DNA from: Myxococcota bacterium
GTDB taxonomy: Bacteria; Myxococcota_A; UBA9160; SMWR01
DNA: 43,203 nt
Reading direction: 5' to 3'
NCBI GenBank assembly: GCA_039030075.1
Contig: JBCCEW010000009.1
Coordinates: 1 to 43,203, forward strand
Position 1 is the stretch's first letter. The number at the start of each line of letters is the position of its first letter. Shown here one piece after another: positions 1 through 12,100 of the stretch. Below the pieces are notes generated by a model that worked only from the letters and a program-made list of their open reading frames with translations, was not told where the DNA came from and did not search any database. A program made the translations under genes and the position numbers.

Positions 1-3000
1 CGGATCGAGCCCGGAGAGATCGAGCGCACGCTCATGGCGCACCCCACCGTCTCCGACGCCGCGGTGCGCGCCTTCGACGGACGACTCGTCGGCTATCTGA
101 CCGGCGCTGGTGTGGAACCCGACGAGGTGTCGCGCTGGCTCGCGGAGCGTCTGCCCGCCGCCATGGTTCCCGAGCGCCTCGTGTGTCTCGAGCGACTGCC
201 GCTCACCGCGAACGGGAAGCTCGACCGGCGTGCGCTTCCCGAACCCAAGAGCGTGGTCGCGGAGGTCCCGTTCGTGGCGCCGGACGGCGCTGCCGAGCAG
301 AAGCTGGCGGAGATCTTCGCCGATGTCCTCGGCGAATCCCGCATCTCGGCGACGGCGAGCTTCTTCGAGCTGGGCGGCCACTCGCTGCTCGCCACGCGGG
401 CCGTCTCCCGGATTCGCGAGGCGTTCTCGACCGAGCTGCCCCTGGCGGCGCTCTTCGAAGAGCCGACGGTGCGCGGGCTGGCGCCCCGGCTGGCCGAGGG
501 CGAGGGCGCAGCGCTACCTCCGCTCGAGCGGGTGCCTCGCGACGGACCACTCCCCGTCTCCTTCGCACAGCGGCGGATGTGGCTCCTGGATCGTCTCGAG
601 CCCGAGGGCCGCGCGGCCTACGCGATCCCGATGGCGGCGCGCGTGCGCGGTCCGCTCGACGTCGACGCGTTCTCGCGCAGCATCGACGCGCTCGTGCAGC
701 GCCACGAAACGCTGCGCACCGTCTTCGCCACCGACGCATCCGGTGAGCCCGTGCAGGTGATCCAGGACGCGAGAACAGCCGCGCCGGTGCGCGTCGCGTC
801 GATCGACTTGCGCGGGCTCGAGGGACAGGAGCAGCAGGACGCGATCGCGCAGGAGCTCGCTTCGCGCACGCTGATCCCCTTCGATCTGGCGGAAGGCCCG
901 CTCCTGCGTGTGGCGCTCTTGCAGGTCGGGTCGGAGGAGCACGTGCTGCTGGCGGTGTGTCACCACGTCATCTTCGACGCCTGGTCGCGGGGCGTCCTGC
1001 TCCGGGAGCTGTCGCTGCTCTACGCCGCGCTCTCGCACGGCGCGCCGATTCCCCTCGAGCCGCTCGAGATGCAGTACGCCGACTTCGCCGCGTGGCAGCG
1101 CGGCTGGCTATCAGGCGAGCGGCTCGAAGCCGAGCGCGATTACTGGCGTCGCGCGCTGGCAGGTGCTCCGGGTCTGCTTTCGCTGCCCGCAGACCGTCCC
1201 CGTCCTTCCCGACCCACCCACCGCGGCGATCGGGTCCTCCTGCGCGTGCCGAGTGAAACCAGCCAGGCCCTCTCGGATCTCGCGAGCCGCGAAGGCGCCA
1301 CGCCGTTCATGGTGATGCTCGCCGCGTTTCAGGTGTTGCTCGGCCGCTTGACCGGCCGTGATGACCTCGTCGTGGGCTCACCGATCGCGAATCGCCGCCA
1401 GCAGGATCTCGAGGGGTTGCTCGGCTTCTTCAGCAATACCGTCGTGCTGCGCACGGATCTCTCCGGTCGGCCGACCTTCCGGGACCTGCTGGGCCGCGTG
1501 CGGCGCACGGCGCTCGACGCCTACGCCCACCAGGACCTGCCCTTCGAGGAGCTCGTCGAGATCCTTCCCGTCGAGCGCGACCTGTCGGCGAACCCGCTCT
1601 TCCAGGTCGTGTTCACCCTGCGCAACACCCCCCGCGACCCCGTGGCGTTCGAAGGCCTCTCCTTCGAACCGGTCGGCGCGGAGGTTCCGACGTCGAAGTT
1701 CGATCTGACCGTGCTGCTCGAGGAGACCGAGGGCGGCCTGCTCGGCAACTTCGAGTTCGCGACCGACCTCTTCGAGCGGGAGACGGTCGAAGGGTGGCGC
1801 GACGCCTACGTGCGCTTGCTCGATGCGATCGTCGCCGATCCGGACGCGCGCGTGCGGGACCTGCCGACCGGTCTTCCCGCGTCCTTGCGGCCCGACCCGA
1901 GCGAGCGACCGGGCAGCGCGGTGCGCGCGCTGCGGCCCGACGAAACCCTGGCCGATCGTTTCCACTTGCGGGCGCGGCAGCAACCCGACGCGCCGGCGGT
2001 GGGACTCGCTGGCGAGAGCCCGGTCGAGACCTCCTTCCTTTCCTACGGCGAGCTCGAGCGGCGGGCCAACCAGCTCGCCCGCACGCTCCGCGAGCGCGGC
2101 GTACGCGCCGAAGACCGCGTGGGGCTCTGTGCGGAACGGGGCGTCCACGAGTGGGTGGGCATGCTCGCCGCGTGGAAGCTCGGCGCCGCCTACGTGCCGC
2201 TCGATCCGAGCTTCCCCGAGGAACGCCTCGCCTGGATGGTGGAGTCGAGTCGCGTGGAATGGGTGATGACCGCGGGTGCCGCGGCAGCCGACGCCTTGCC
2301 GGCCGGGGTGACGACCCTCGCGCTCACCGATCCCGCGAACTACGCCGCTTCGTCCGAGCCACTCGACGCGCCGCCCGGAGGCGCCGAGGGGAGCGCTTAC
2401 GTGCTCTACACCTCGGGCTCGACGGGTCGCCCGAAGGGCGTGGCGGTGTCCCACCGCGCCGCGGCGTTCTTCCTGGACGCCATGACCGAACGCTTGGGTT
2501 GGAACGCGGACACGCGCGTGCTGGCGGTGACGACCCTGAGCTTCGACATCTCACTGCTCGAACGCTGGGGACCGCTCTGGCGGGGCGGCCGTTCCGAAGT
2601 CGCGCCGCTCGAGGTCGTGGCGTCGGGTGCGGCGCTCGCCGAGTGTCTCGCGGGGAGCGAGGCTACGGCGCTGCAGGGCACGCCGGCCACCTGGCGGCTC
2701 TTGCGCGACGCAGCGTGGCAAGGCGGCGCAGCGCTTCAAGCGCTCGTCGGAGGCGAGGCCCTGCCGACGGAACTCGCCGCGTGGATCGCCGCGCGCGCCG
2801 GAGAGGTCTGGAACCTCTACGGACCGACCGAGACCACCGTCTGGTCGACGGCCCATCGCTTCGAGGCCGATGCCTCCGAGGCGGCGAAGGGCACCGTCGA
2901 GCTGGGCACGCCGCTCGGCGCGACGCGGCTCGCCGTCCTCGACGCCGAGGGCCGGCCGGCGCCCGTCGGTGTCTGGGGTGAACTCGCGATCGGCGGAGGC

Positions 3001-6000
3001 GGCGTCACGCGCGGCTACGAGGGTCGGGGGGCAGAGACCGCGCTGCGCTTCGTCCCCGATCCCTTCGCGCCCGCGTCCGAACCCGGCGCTCGCCTGTATC
3101 GCACGGGAGACCTGTGTCGGCTGCGCCGCGACGGGGGCCTCGAGTACGGCGGTCGCGGGGACGGCCAGGTGAAACTGCGCGGGTTCCGGATCGAGCTGGG
3201 TGAGATCGAAGCCCAACTCGTCGCCGACGACGCGGTGGCCGCGGCCGCCGTCGTTCCCGTCGACGAAACGCTCGTCGCGTTCGTAGTCGCACAGGACGCC
3301 GATTCCGCGCCTGCGGTGGACGGTCTCCGCGCCGGGCTCGCGGCGACCCTGCCCGCGTACATGGTGCCGCGTCGGGTCCAGTGTCTCGACGCACTTCCGC
3401 TCACGCCCAACGGGAAGATCGATCGTTCTGCGCTCGCGGGGCGGGTGTCCGCGGACGACGGCGCGTCGCCGGCCTTCGCGGCGCCGCGGACGGAGACCGA
3501 GACGGCTCTCGCGTCGATCTTCGCGGAGGTGCTCGGCCGGGATGCGGTGAGCGTCGATGCGAGCTTCTTCGACCTCGGAGGGCACTCGCTCCTGGCGACG
3601 CGCGTGGCCATCCGGATTCGCGAGGAACTCGGCGTGGAGATCCCGCTGCGGATGCTCTTCGAGGCGTCGACGGTCGCCGCCCTTGCGCAAGCGGTGGACG
3701 CGGGCGAAGTCGCGGGGCACGAAGCCGGCGCACCGAGCGCGCCGATTCGGGTCGACGAGCGGCCGGCCAGGATTCCACTGAGCTACGCGCAGGAGCGGCT
3801 CTGGTTCCTCGACCAGCTGAACCCGGGTGACGCGTCCTACGCGATTCCCTTCGCGCTGCGGCTCGCGGGCCCGCTGGATGTGGACGCGCTACACGCGGCG
3901 CTCCAGGCGGTCGTGGATCGCCACGAGGTGCTACGAACGACCTTCGCGGCGGTGGAGGGGCTTCCGGAGCAGTGCGTCCACCCATCTGGATCCGAACTCG
4001 CGCGTGTGGCGGCGTCGCTCGCCGTCGTCGACGCATCCCAGGAAGACCTCGCGCAGCGCGACGCCCGCGCGCGCGATCTGGTGTTCGCGGCAGCGCGTCA
4101 GCCCTTCGACCTGGCGACCGGACCGTTGATGCGCACGACCCTCGTGCGACTCGCGCCCGACGTGCACGTGGTGGCGCTCGTGACCCACCACATCGTGAGC
4201 GACGGCTGGTCGGCGGGCGTCCTCGCCCGCGAGCTCACCGCGCTCTACGCCGCGCAGACGAGGGGGGCGCCGAGCCCGCTCGCGCCGCTCGAAATCCAGT
4301 ACGCGGACTGGGCGATCCACGAGCGGCAGGTGCTCGACGAGTCTGCGCTCGAACGCGAGATCGCGCACTGGCGGCGCGCGCTCGCGGGCGTCCCGCAGCA
4401 GCTGGTCGCGCCGGATCTCGAAGAGCCCTCCCGGCCGGCCGAAGCCTCCTTCGAGATCGATGGAGCCGTTCTGGATCGGCTCGAGGCACTGGCGCGCGCG
4501 CACGACGCGAGCCTGTTCATGGTCTGTCTGGCGGCGTTCCAGCTCCTGCTCGGACGCGAGGGCAACACCGAAGACGTCGTGGTCGGGACCGACGTCGCAC
4601 ACCGCACGCATGGTGCGACCGAATCCCTGATCGGGTTCTTCGTGAACGTGCTGGCGCTGCGCACGCGACTCGACGGCGCGCCGAGTTTCGCCGAGCTCGT
4701 CGGACGCGTTCGGGAGACCTGCCTGGAGGCGTACGAGCACCAGGACGTTCCCTTCGCGCGCGTTGCGGGCGCCATCGGCGAGCGGCGTGAAGACGGCCGT
4801 TCGCCGCTGGTCCAGGTGCTCTTCGTGCTGCAGAACCTGCCGTCGGTCGCGATCGAGCTCGGCGACGTCCGCGCCGAGGTGCTCGAGCCCGCCGAGCCGA
4901 CCACGAAGTTCGACCTCGCGCTGTTCTTCCGCCGCCACGGTGGGGGGCTCGCGGGTACCTGGCGGTACGACGCCGGGCGTTTCTCGCCCGACCGGGTCGA
5001 GCGGCTCGCGCGCCGTCTCGAGGCCCTGCTCGCGACGGTCGCGGCCACCCCCGACGTCGGGATCGATGCGCTGGACCTCCGGACCCCCGCCGAGCGCGAG
5101 GCCGAGCGCGATCGCTCGGGGCGGCGCAAGGCCGGACGTCGTTCGCGTCTGCGGCGCGCCGCGGCCCGCCCGGTGGCGACCGAAGCGGCGTCCCCGATCG
5201 AGGTGGGTGCCGCGGTCGAGGGCCTCCGACCGAGCGATGCGAGCGCTCCGTTGTGCATCGCGGCGACGGGCACCGAAGCGGACCTGGTCGGCTGGGTGCG
5301 TAACGAACGCGGCGTGCTCGAGCAGGCGCTGCAGCAGCACGGCGCCGTCCTCTTGCGCGGCGGGCCCTTTCACGACGAGAAGGCGTTCGAGGCGTTGGGC
5401 CGCGCTGTCGTGGGTGAGCTCTACGGGGAGTACGGCGACCTGCCCCGTTCGCCGGTGAGCGGGCGGGTCTACGGGTCGACGCCCTATCCGCCGGATCGCT
5501 CGATCCTCTTCCACAACGAGAGCGCCCACCTGACGAGCTGGCCGACCCGGATCTTCTTCGGCTGCGTGATTCCCGCCGAGACGCGGGGGGAGACACCGGT
5601 GGCCGACGGCCGTGCCGTGTTGGCGGCGCTGCCCGACGACGTGCGCGAGCGCTTCGAGACCCTTGGACTGCGCTACTCGCGGACCTTCACGGCGGGCCTC
5701 GACGTCCGCTGGCAGGACTTTTTCCGCACCGACGATCCGCGGGTGGTGGAGCAGCGCGGCGCGGAAACCGGCACCGAGGTCGAATGGGACGCGGACGGCA
5801 CGCTGCGGATCGCCGATCGCCGGCCCGCGATCGGTCCGCACCCCGACCACGGTTGGCCCGTCTGGTTCAATCAGATCGCCCTGCATCATCCGCGCTATCT
5901 CGACGCTGCGGTTCGCGAGGCCCTGCTCGGGAAGTACGGGATCGAACGGTTGCCGCGGAACGTGACCTTCGGCGATGGATCCGTCATCGAGGAGCGCGAC

Positions 6001-6195
6001 CTCGCCTGCGTCGATCGGGCCTATGAGGCCGCGCGCGTCGAGTTCCCGTGGCGCCGTGGCGACGTCCTCGTCGTGGACAACGAGCGCGTCTCCCATGCCC
6101 GGAACCCGTTCACCGGGGAGCGCAAGATCATCGTCGCGATGGGCCGCATGCGAACGCCGGACGGGATCCTGGGCACCAGCGAGGAAGACCGATGA
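1..6195 (+). CDS. Nonribosomal peptide synthetase A(partial)-T-C-A-T-C with C-terminal SyrP-like Fe(II)/2-oxoglutarate dioxygenase
   Basis: The reading frame is open from base 1, so the 5' end lies outside the window. Residues are counted from the first codon seen. It opens at adenylation motif A8 (RIEPGEIE) and runs through A10 to a carrier domain (FFELGGHSLL, Ser128). Condensation domain 1 follows (HHVIFDAWS, His321/322, Asp326). Then come a full adenylation domain (about 649-1150, A3 TSGSTGRPKG, Lys1139), a carrier domain (Ser1196) and condensation domain 2 (HHIVSDGWS, His1396/1397). Pocket residues D849 I850 L853 Q892 L915 G917 L939 V947 W948 K1139 spell a glycine-type code. After a basic linker, residues about 1750-2060 form a TauD/SyrP-like dioxygenase with iron ligands His1838 and Glu1840 (FHNESAH) and His2032, and an oxoglutarate-binding Arg2041. 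The SyrP family hydroxylates carrier-bound aspartate. Because the next gene loads Asp, that is the inferred substrate. The stop overlaps the next start (ATGA). Confidence 0.95.
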   Translation, partial: RIEPGEIERTLMAHPTVSDAAVRAFDGRLVGYLTGAGVEPDEVSRWLAERLPAAMVPERLVCLERLPLTANGKLDRRALPEPKSVVAEVPFVAPDGAAEQKLAEIFADVLGESRISATASFFELGGHSLLATRAVSRIREAFSTELPLAALFEEPTVRGLAPRLAEGEGAALPPLERVPRDGPLPVSFAQRRMWLLDRLEPEGRAAYAIPMAARVRGPLDVDAFSRSIDALVQRHETLRTVFATDASGEPVQVIQDARTAAPVRVASIDLRGLEGQEQQDAIAQELASRTLIPFDLAEGPLLRVALLQVGSEEHVLLAVCHHVIFDAWSRGVLLRELSLLYAALSHGAPIPLEPLEMQYADFAAWQRGWLSGERLEAERDYWRRALAGAPGLLSLPADRPRPSRPTHRGDRVLLRVPSETSQALSDLASREGATPFMVMLAAFQVLLGRLTGRDDLVVGSPIANRRQQDLEGLLGFFSNTVVLRTDLSGRPTFRDLLGRVRRTALDAYAHQDLPFEELVEILPVERDLSANPLFQVVFTLRNTPRDPVAFEGLSFEPVGAEVPTSKFDLTVLLEETEGGLLGNFEFATDLFERETVEGWRDAYVRLLDAIVADPDARVRDLPTGLPASLRPDPSERPGSAVRALRPDETLADRFHLRARQQPDAPAVGLAGESPVETSFLSYGELERRANQLARTLRERGVRAEDRVGLCAERGVHEWVGMLAAWKLGAAYVPLDPSFPEERLAWMVESSRVEWVMTAGAAAADALPAGVTTLALTDPANYAASSEPLDAPPGGAEGSAYVLYTSGSTGRPKGVAVSHRAAAFFLDAMTERLGWNADTRVLAVTTLSFDISLLERWGPLWRGGRSEVAPLEVVASGAALAECLAGSEATALQGTPATWRLLRDAAWQGGAALQALVGGEALPTELAAWIAARAGEVWNLYGPTETTVWSTAHRFEADASEAAKGTVELGTPLGATRLAVLDAEGRPAPVGVWGELAIGGGGVTRGYEGRGAETALRFVPDPFAPASEPGARLYRTGDLCRLRRDGGLEYGGRGDGQVKLRGFRIELGEIEAQLVADDAVAAAAVVPVDETLVAFVVAQDADSAPAVDGLRAGLAATLPAYMVPRRVQCLDALPLTPNGKIDRSALAGRVSADDGASPAFAAPRTETETALASIFAEVLGRDAVSVDASFFDLGGHSLLATRVAIRIREELGVEIPLRMLFEASTVAALAQAVDAGEVAGHEAGAPSAPIRVDERPARIPLSYAQERLWFLDQLNPGDASYAIPFALRLAGPLDVDALHAALQAVVDRHEVLRTTFAAVEGLPEQCVHPSGSELARVAASLAVVDASQEDLAQRDARARDLVFAAARQPFDLATGPLMRTTLVRLAPDVHVVALVTHHIVSDGWSAGVLARELTALYAAQTRGAPSPLAPLEIQYADWAIHERQVLDESALEREIAHWRRALAGVPQQLVAPDLEEPSRPAEASFEIDGAVLDRLEALARAHDASLFMVCLAAFQLLLGREGNTEDVVVGTDVAHRTHGATESLIGFFVNVLALRTRLDGAPSFAELVGRVRETCLEAYEHQDVPFARVAGAIGERREDGRSPLVQVLFVLQNLPSVAIELGDVRAEVLEPAEPTTKFDLALFFRRHGGGLAGTWRYDAGRFSPDRVERLARRLEALLATVAATPDVGIDALDLRTPAEREAERDRSGRRKAGRRSRLRRAAARPVATEAASPIEVGAAVEGLRPSDASAPLCIAATGTEADLVGWVRNERGVLEQALQQHGAVLLRGGPFHDEKAFEALGRAVVGELYGEYGDLPRSPVSGRVYGSTPYPPDRSILFHNESAHLTSWPTRIFFGCVIPAETRGETPVADGRAVLAALPDDVRERFETLGLRYSRTFTAGLDVRWQDFFRTDDPRVVEQRGAETGTEVEWDADGTLRIADRRPAIGPHPDHGWPVWFNQIALHHPRYLDAAVREALLGKYGIERLPRNVTFGDGSVIEERDLACVDRAYEAARVEFPWRRGDVLVVDNERVSHARNPFTGERKIIVAMGRMRTPDGILGTSEEDR

Positions 6196-9100
6196 GCGCC
6201 GAGGTGGGATACCGGCTCGCGCCCCAGCAGGAGCGCGTGGCGGATGCGCTCGCGCGACGGGCGCCGGGCCACGAGGCTCTCTCGGCGCTGGGTTCGGGCG
6301 GTGGCTTCCGCGTGCAGTGGCTCCTCCGTCTGCACGCGCCGCTCACACTCGAGACGCTGGCGGCCCGGCTGTGTCGGGCGATCGATCGTCACGATGCGCT
6401 GCGTCTACGACTCGTGCCGCGCCCGGGCGCACGCCGTCCGCTGCAGCGCTTCGTCGCCGAAGGAAGCCAGGACCCGCTCGCCGAGGGAATCCTGCGAAGC
6501 GCGCGCGAGGACGCGCGCGAGGTGTGTCGCGCCGAGTGGGCGCGGCCCTTCGACCTGACGACGGAAGCACCGCTGCGTCTGGTGCGTCTCGAAGAAGGTC
6601 CGGACGCGTCGCGCCTGATCTTGACCGCGTCGGCGCTCGCCCTGGATACGCGTTCGTCGATCGCACTGGCCGAGGAACTCTGCGGCGACGTGTCCCCGCT
6701 CGACGAGGACCCGGAGGCGCTCGATTGGCTCGGGGCGTCCGCGTACTTCCGCGAATGGCTGGAAGACGAAGCGGACGAGGACGCGCGCGCGGATCGCGCG
6801 CACTTCTCGGACGCCTCGTGTGGAGAACCCCTGCGCTGGCCGCCGCTCGCCGTCCGCCCCGAGCACGGCGCGCAGGGCGGAGGCTACGTGCGCCTGCCGG
6901 TGCCGGTTTCGCGCGAGGCCGCGAGCAACCTTGCGGCCGCTGCTATGCGCGCCGAGGTGTCGACCGAGGCGCTCTGGCTCGCGGGGCTTCACGCGCTGCT
7001 CGCCCGCACCAGCGAGACGACCGAAACCGGGGTGCGTGTGGCCTCGGGAGGTCGGGGGCTCGAAGAGCTCGAAACCCTGCTCGGCCCCCTGTCGCGTTGG
7101 TTGCCGGTCGGTACGCGCGTCGACCAGAAGGCCTCGGCCGCTGCGCTCGCGCGGTCACTCGATCGCGCCCTGGAGCGCGCGCGTGAACACGCGCATGGCC
7201 ACCGCGACCCCGATCCCTCGACGGACGAAACCTCGTTGGAGCTCGATGCGATCGCTTTCGCGGCGGTCGATGCGACGCTCGAGGGCGCTGCCGAGATCGA
7301 GGGGCTGCGCGCGGTGGAAACGGACGCGCCGCTGCTGGCGACGCTCCTCGACGCGGGGAACGGGTCGCCCGAGCCCGCGCTCGAGGTGGACACGGGTCGG
7401 GTCGATATCGGCGCTGCGGCGACCTTCGCTGCGGCCCTGGCGGACCTGTGGACGTCCATCGCGAACGATCCCGAGCGCGCGGTGGGCGAGCACACTCTGG
7501 TCGCTCCGGGCTCGGCGCGGGAGCGGGCGCTGGGCGGACCGTACACGTCCTTCGAAGCGACACCGGGTTCGTTCGTGGAGCGCTTCGACGCGGCCGTTGC
7601 GAGTGGCCCGGAGCACCCCGCGGTCATCACCGACACCACGACGCTCTCCTACGCCGATCTGGATCGCCGCTCCCGCGCGCTCGCGGCGAAGCTGCGCAGC
7701 GCGGGCGCCGGGCCCGATCGCCCCGTCGCGCTGGTCTTGCATCGAACCCACCACGCCCTCATCGCGATGCTGGGTGCGATGCGAGCAGGCGCCCCCTTCC
7801 TGCCCCTGGACCCGGTGCTCCCGACGGAGGCGATCGGCTTCCGGCTCGAGGACGCCGACGCTGCGGTCGTACTGACCGAACCGCTCCTCTACGCGCGCGT
7901 TCCCGAGCCTTGCCCGCGTTGGAACCTCGAGGAGCTGGATCTCGACGCGGAACCCGAGCCCGAGGTCCGCGGCCCGGCCCCCGCCGACTGCGCCTATCTG
8001 TTGTACACGTCGGGCTCGACGGGGAAGCCGAAGGCGGTCGCCGTCGAACACCGCCAGCTCGCCGCGTACATCGCGGCCATCGAGCCCCGGATCGGCGTCG
8101 GCGCCGGCGCGTGTTGGGGGAACCTGTCGACCCTGGCCGCCGACCTGGGTCACACCACGCTCTTCCCGGCTCTCGCCACTGGCGGCACCCTGCGGCTGTT
8201 CGGCGAGGAGTCGATGGGCAACGCGCGCGTGCTCGCGGAGCAGCTGCGGGCCTGCCCGATCGACGTCCTCAAGATCGTGCCCTCCCACCTGGCCGCCTTG
8301 CTGGACGGCGCTGGCGGACCCGAGGCCGAGCGCGCGTTGCTGCCGGCGCAGGCGCTGCTTTGCGGGGGCGAACCCCTGCCGTCGGCCCTCGTGGAACGCA
8401 TCGGCGACGCGGTGCCGACCCTGCTCAACCACTACGGGCCGACCGAGACGACGGTGGGCGTCGTCGTCGGCGATGCGCGGTCCATGCCCAGCGACGCGGA
8501 GGGGCGCGTCCCGATCGGTCACCCGCTGGGCCACGCACGCGCCTACGTGCTCGACGAGCGCCTCGCGCCCGTTCCCGTCGGCGTGCCCGGAGAACTGTAT
8601 GTCGCCGGCCCGACGGTGACGCGCGGCTACGCGGGGCGGCCCGCTCTGACCGCCGAGCGTTTCCTCCCCGATCCTTTCGGACCCGAGCCGGGCGCGCGTA
8701 TGTACCGGACCGGCGACCGTGTGCGCCGGCTCGCCGACGGTTCGCTGGCGTACCTCGGTCGGACCGACTTCCAGGTGAAGATCCGCGGCTTCCGCGTCGA
8801 GCCCGGCGAGATCGAGAAGACGATCCTGGACCACCCGGACGTCGCGCAGGCCGCCGTCAAAGCCCTCGGTGATGCGACCAGTGGCGGAGCGCGCCTGGTG
8901 GCGTGGGTGGCTCCGCGCACCGGGGTCTCACTCGAAGCGGCCGACCTGCGCGAGTGGATGAAGTCGCACATCGCGGTCTACATGCGACCGGCGAGCTGGG
9001 TCCTCTTGCGCGCGTTGCCGCTCACGCCCAATGGGAAGGTCGACCGTGCCGGACTTCCGGAGCCCGACACGAGCCAGCCCGCGACGGAGCACGCCTACGT

Positions 9101-12100
9101 GGCGCCGCGCGGCGCGGCCGAGCGCGACATCGCTGCGATCTGGTGCGAGCTGCTCGGGCTCGAGCGGGTCGGCGTCGAGGACAACTTCTTCGATCTCGGA
9201 GGCCACTCGCTGCTGCTGGTGCAACTGATGAGTCGCCTCGAAGCGCGTTTCGAGCGAGAGATCCTGATCACCGAGCTCTTCCAGTACACGACGGTTGCGG
9301 CGATGGCCGACTGGCTGGACGGGGCCGGCGGGGCGAGCACCGCCGCGTCGGACGACCGGGCCCGACGCGAACGGCGCTTCGACCCGAACGAGCCGATCGC
9401 CGTCGTCGGGATGGCGGCGCGCTTCCCGGGCGCCGGTTCGATCGACGCGTTCTGGGAGAACCTGCGCGAGGGACGCGACGGCGTCACGCGCCTCGAGCGA
9501 GACGCACTCCTCGACGCCGGGGTGGACGCGTCGCTGCTGGACGATCCGCACTTCGTGCCGGCGAGCCCGATGCTCGACGACATCGACCGCTTCGACGCGA
9601 CCTTCTTCGGGGTCGCGCCCCGCCAGGCGCAGATCATGGATCCGCAGCACCGTCTGCTCCTCGAGATCGCCTGGGCCGCGCTGGAAGACGCGGGGATCGC
9701 GCCCGGGCGCTCGGCCGGTCGCGTGGGCGTGTTCGCTGGCGCCGGGCTCAGCAGCTACTTCCTCCACAACCTGGCGGCCGCCCCCGAGCTAGTGGCGGCG
9801 GCCGGGGTGACGGCGGTGCGTCACGCCAACCGCGTGGACAATCTCGCGACCCGGGTGGCGTATCACCTGGATCTGGCGGGTCCGGCGGTGACCGTGCAGT
9901 CCGGCTGTTCGTCTTCCCTCGTGGCGGTCCACCTGGCCGCGCAGAGTCTGCTGACCGGCGATTCCGACGTGGCAATCGCCGGTGGCGTCACCGTGAACGC
10001 CGGGCAGGGCCGTGGCTATCTCCATCAGCCCGGCGGGATCAACGCCCCGGACGGTCGTTGCCGCGCGTTCGACGCCGCCGCCGCCGGTACGGTGTTCGGC
10101 AGCGGTGTGGGCGCCGTGGTGCTGAAGCGCCTCTCCGACGCTCTGGCCGATGGCGACACGGTGCACGCGGTCGTCCTCGGCTCGGCGATGAACAACGACG
10201 GCGCGATCAAACAGGGCTACACGGCGCCGAGCATCGAGGGCCAGGCGACCGTCGTGGCGGATGCGCTCGCGCGCGCCGGCGTCGATCCCGCCGACGTGGA
10301 CTTCGTCGAAGCGCACGGAACCGGCACGGCGATCGGCGATCCGATCGAGGTGGCGGCGCTCGCACGCGCCTTCGGTTCCGCCGCGGCTGCGTCCGGGAGC
10401 ACCGTGCTCGGATCGGTCAAGTCGAACCTCGGTCACCTGGACGCCGCCGCGGGCATCGCCGGTTTCCTGAAGGCCGTCCTGGCGCTCTCGCGTGGAGAGA
10501 TCCCGCCGACGCTGCACTTCGAGGCGCCGAACCCGCGGCTGCAGCTCGACGCGACGCCCTTCCGGATCGCCGAGGCGCTGACGCCGCTGGAAGGTCCCCC
10601 CGAGCAGCGACGCGGTGGCGTGAGCTCGTTCGGGATCGGCGGCACCAACGTGCACGTGGTGCTCGGCGGACCCGTTCCCGCGCCGCGACCCGACCCGGCT
10701 CCGGCGAGCGCGAACGATGGCGCCGCCGTGCTCACCCTGTCCGCGCGACGCGCGGACGCACTCGACGGCATGGCGGAAGCCCTCGCCGAGCGGCTTCGCG
10801 CGCAACCGGAGCTCGCGCTCGACGACGTCGCCTGGACGTTGGCCAACGGACGCCGACCAGCGCCCCACCGGCGCACGGTTCTCTGCGCCGACCGCGAGGA
10901 GGCGATCCAGGCGCTCTCGGGCGCGCTCCCGGATCGCGTCCGCAGCCGGGTCGCCACGCTCCGCGACGCCGACATCGCCTTCTTGTTCCCCGGTCAGGGG
11001 GCGCAAATGCCGGGCATGGCGGCGCCGCTCTACGAAGCAGACGCCGCCTTTCGTTACCGCTTCGACGAAGTCCAGAAAGCCGTCGAAGAAGCGCAGGCGC
11101 AGGTGGGACATCCGAGTCCCGGCGAGCTGCGAGAACTCCTGCTGAACCCGCAGGCTCCGGACGCCGCGAAGCGCCTCGCCGATACCGCGCTCGCGCAACC
11201 GGCGCTCTTCGTGATCGAGCTCGCGATGGTCGAGGCGTGGGCCGCGCGCGGCGTGCGGGCGAGCGCGCTCGTCGGGCACAGCCTCGGCGAGTGGGTGGCC
11301 GCCACACACGCCGGTGTGTTCTCGCTCGAAGATGGGGCGCGCCTGGTGGCGTTGCGGGGACAGCTGCTCGCGCAGCAGCCGACCGGCGCCATGCTCGCGG
11401 TGCGGGCCAGTGCCGAAGACGTCGGCTATTGGCTCGCCGAGCCCGGCGGTGAAGGGCTGCACCTCTCCGCGATCAACGGTGGTGAGGACGTCACCGTGGG
11501 CGGTTCGGTGGACGCGATCGAAACCTTCGCGGCGCGGCTCGCGCGCGGGGACGTGCAGGTGCGTCGGCTCGCGACCTCCCACGCGTTCCACGTGCCCCAG
11601 ATGGAAGGAGCGGTGGAGCCGTTCCGCGCCGCGGTCGCCGCGGTCCCGCGGCAAGCGCCCCAGGTGCCCTTCGTCTCGGCCCGGACCGGTGGTTGGATCC
11701 AAGACGCGGAGGCGGTCGATCCGGACCACTGGGCGCAGCAGCTCGTGGAGCCCGTGCGGTTCTCCGAGGCGCTCGCTGCCCTCGGTGAACGCTTCGGCGG
11801 CGTGGCCCTCGAGGTGGGGCCGGGCCGCGCGCTGTCCACCCTCGTGCGACGCGAGACATCGCTCCCGGTGGTGGCCCCCCGCCCGGGCGGCAGTCCCCCG
11901 CATCCGATCTCGGCGGCGCTGGCCGACCTCTGGTTGCACGGCGCCGCCATCGACTGGAGCCAGGCCCTGCCCGGCGGAACCGCCCGACGCGTGTCCCTGC
12001 CGACCTATCCCTTTGCGCGCGAGCGTCATTGGGTCGACGCCACGCCCGGATCGGCACGCGTGCAGCCCGCGGTTGCCCGCGTCGGAGGGGAGGCGGCGCC

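Noticed and set aside
6048-6191. Upstream in-frame ATG for the second synthetase
   Set aside because: It lies inside the dioxygenase domain of the first gene. The ATG at 6192 has GAGGA at proper spacing and a standard ATGA overlap.
9890-9930. Unusual KS active-site string SGCSSS in the hybrid protein
   Set aside because: Hybrid NRPS-PKS ketosynthases commonly vary around the Cys. Both catalytic His residues and the rest of the hybrid-KS pattern (NNDG, GYTAPS) are present.
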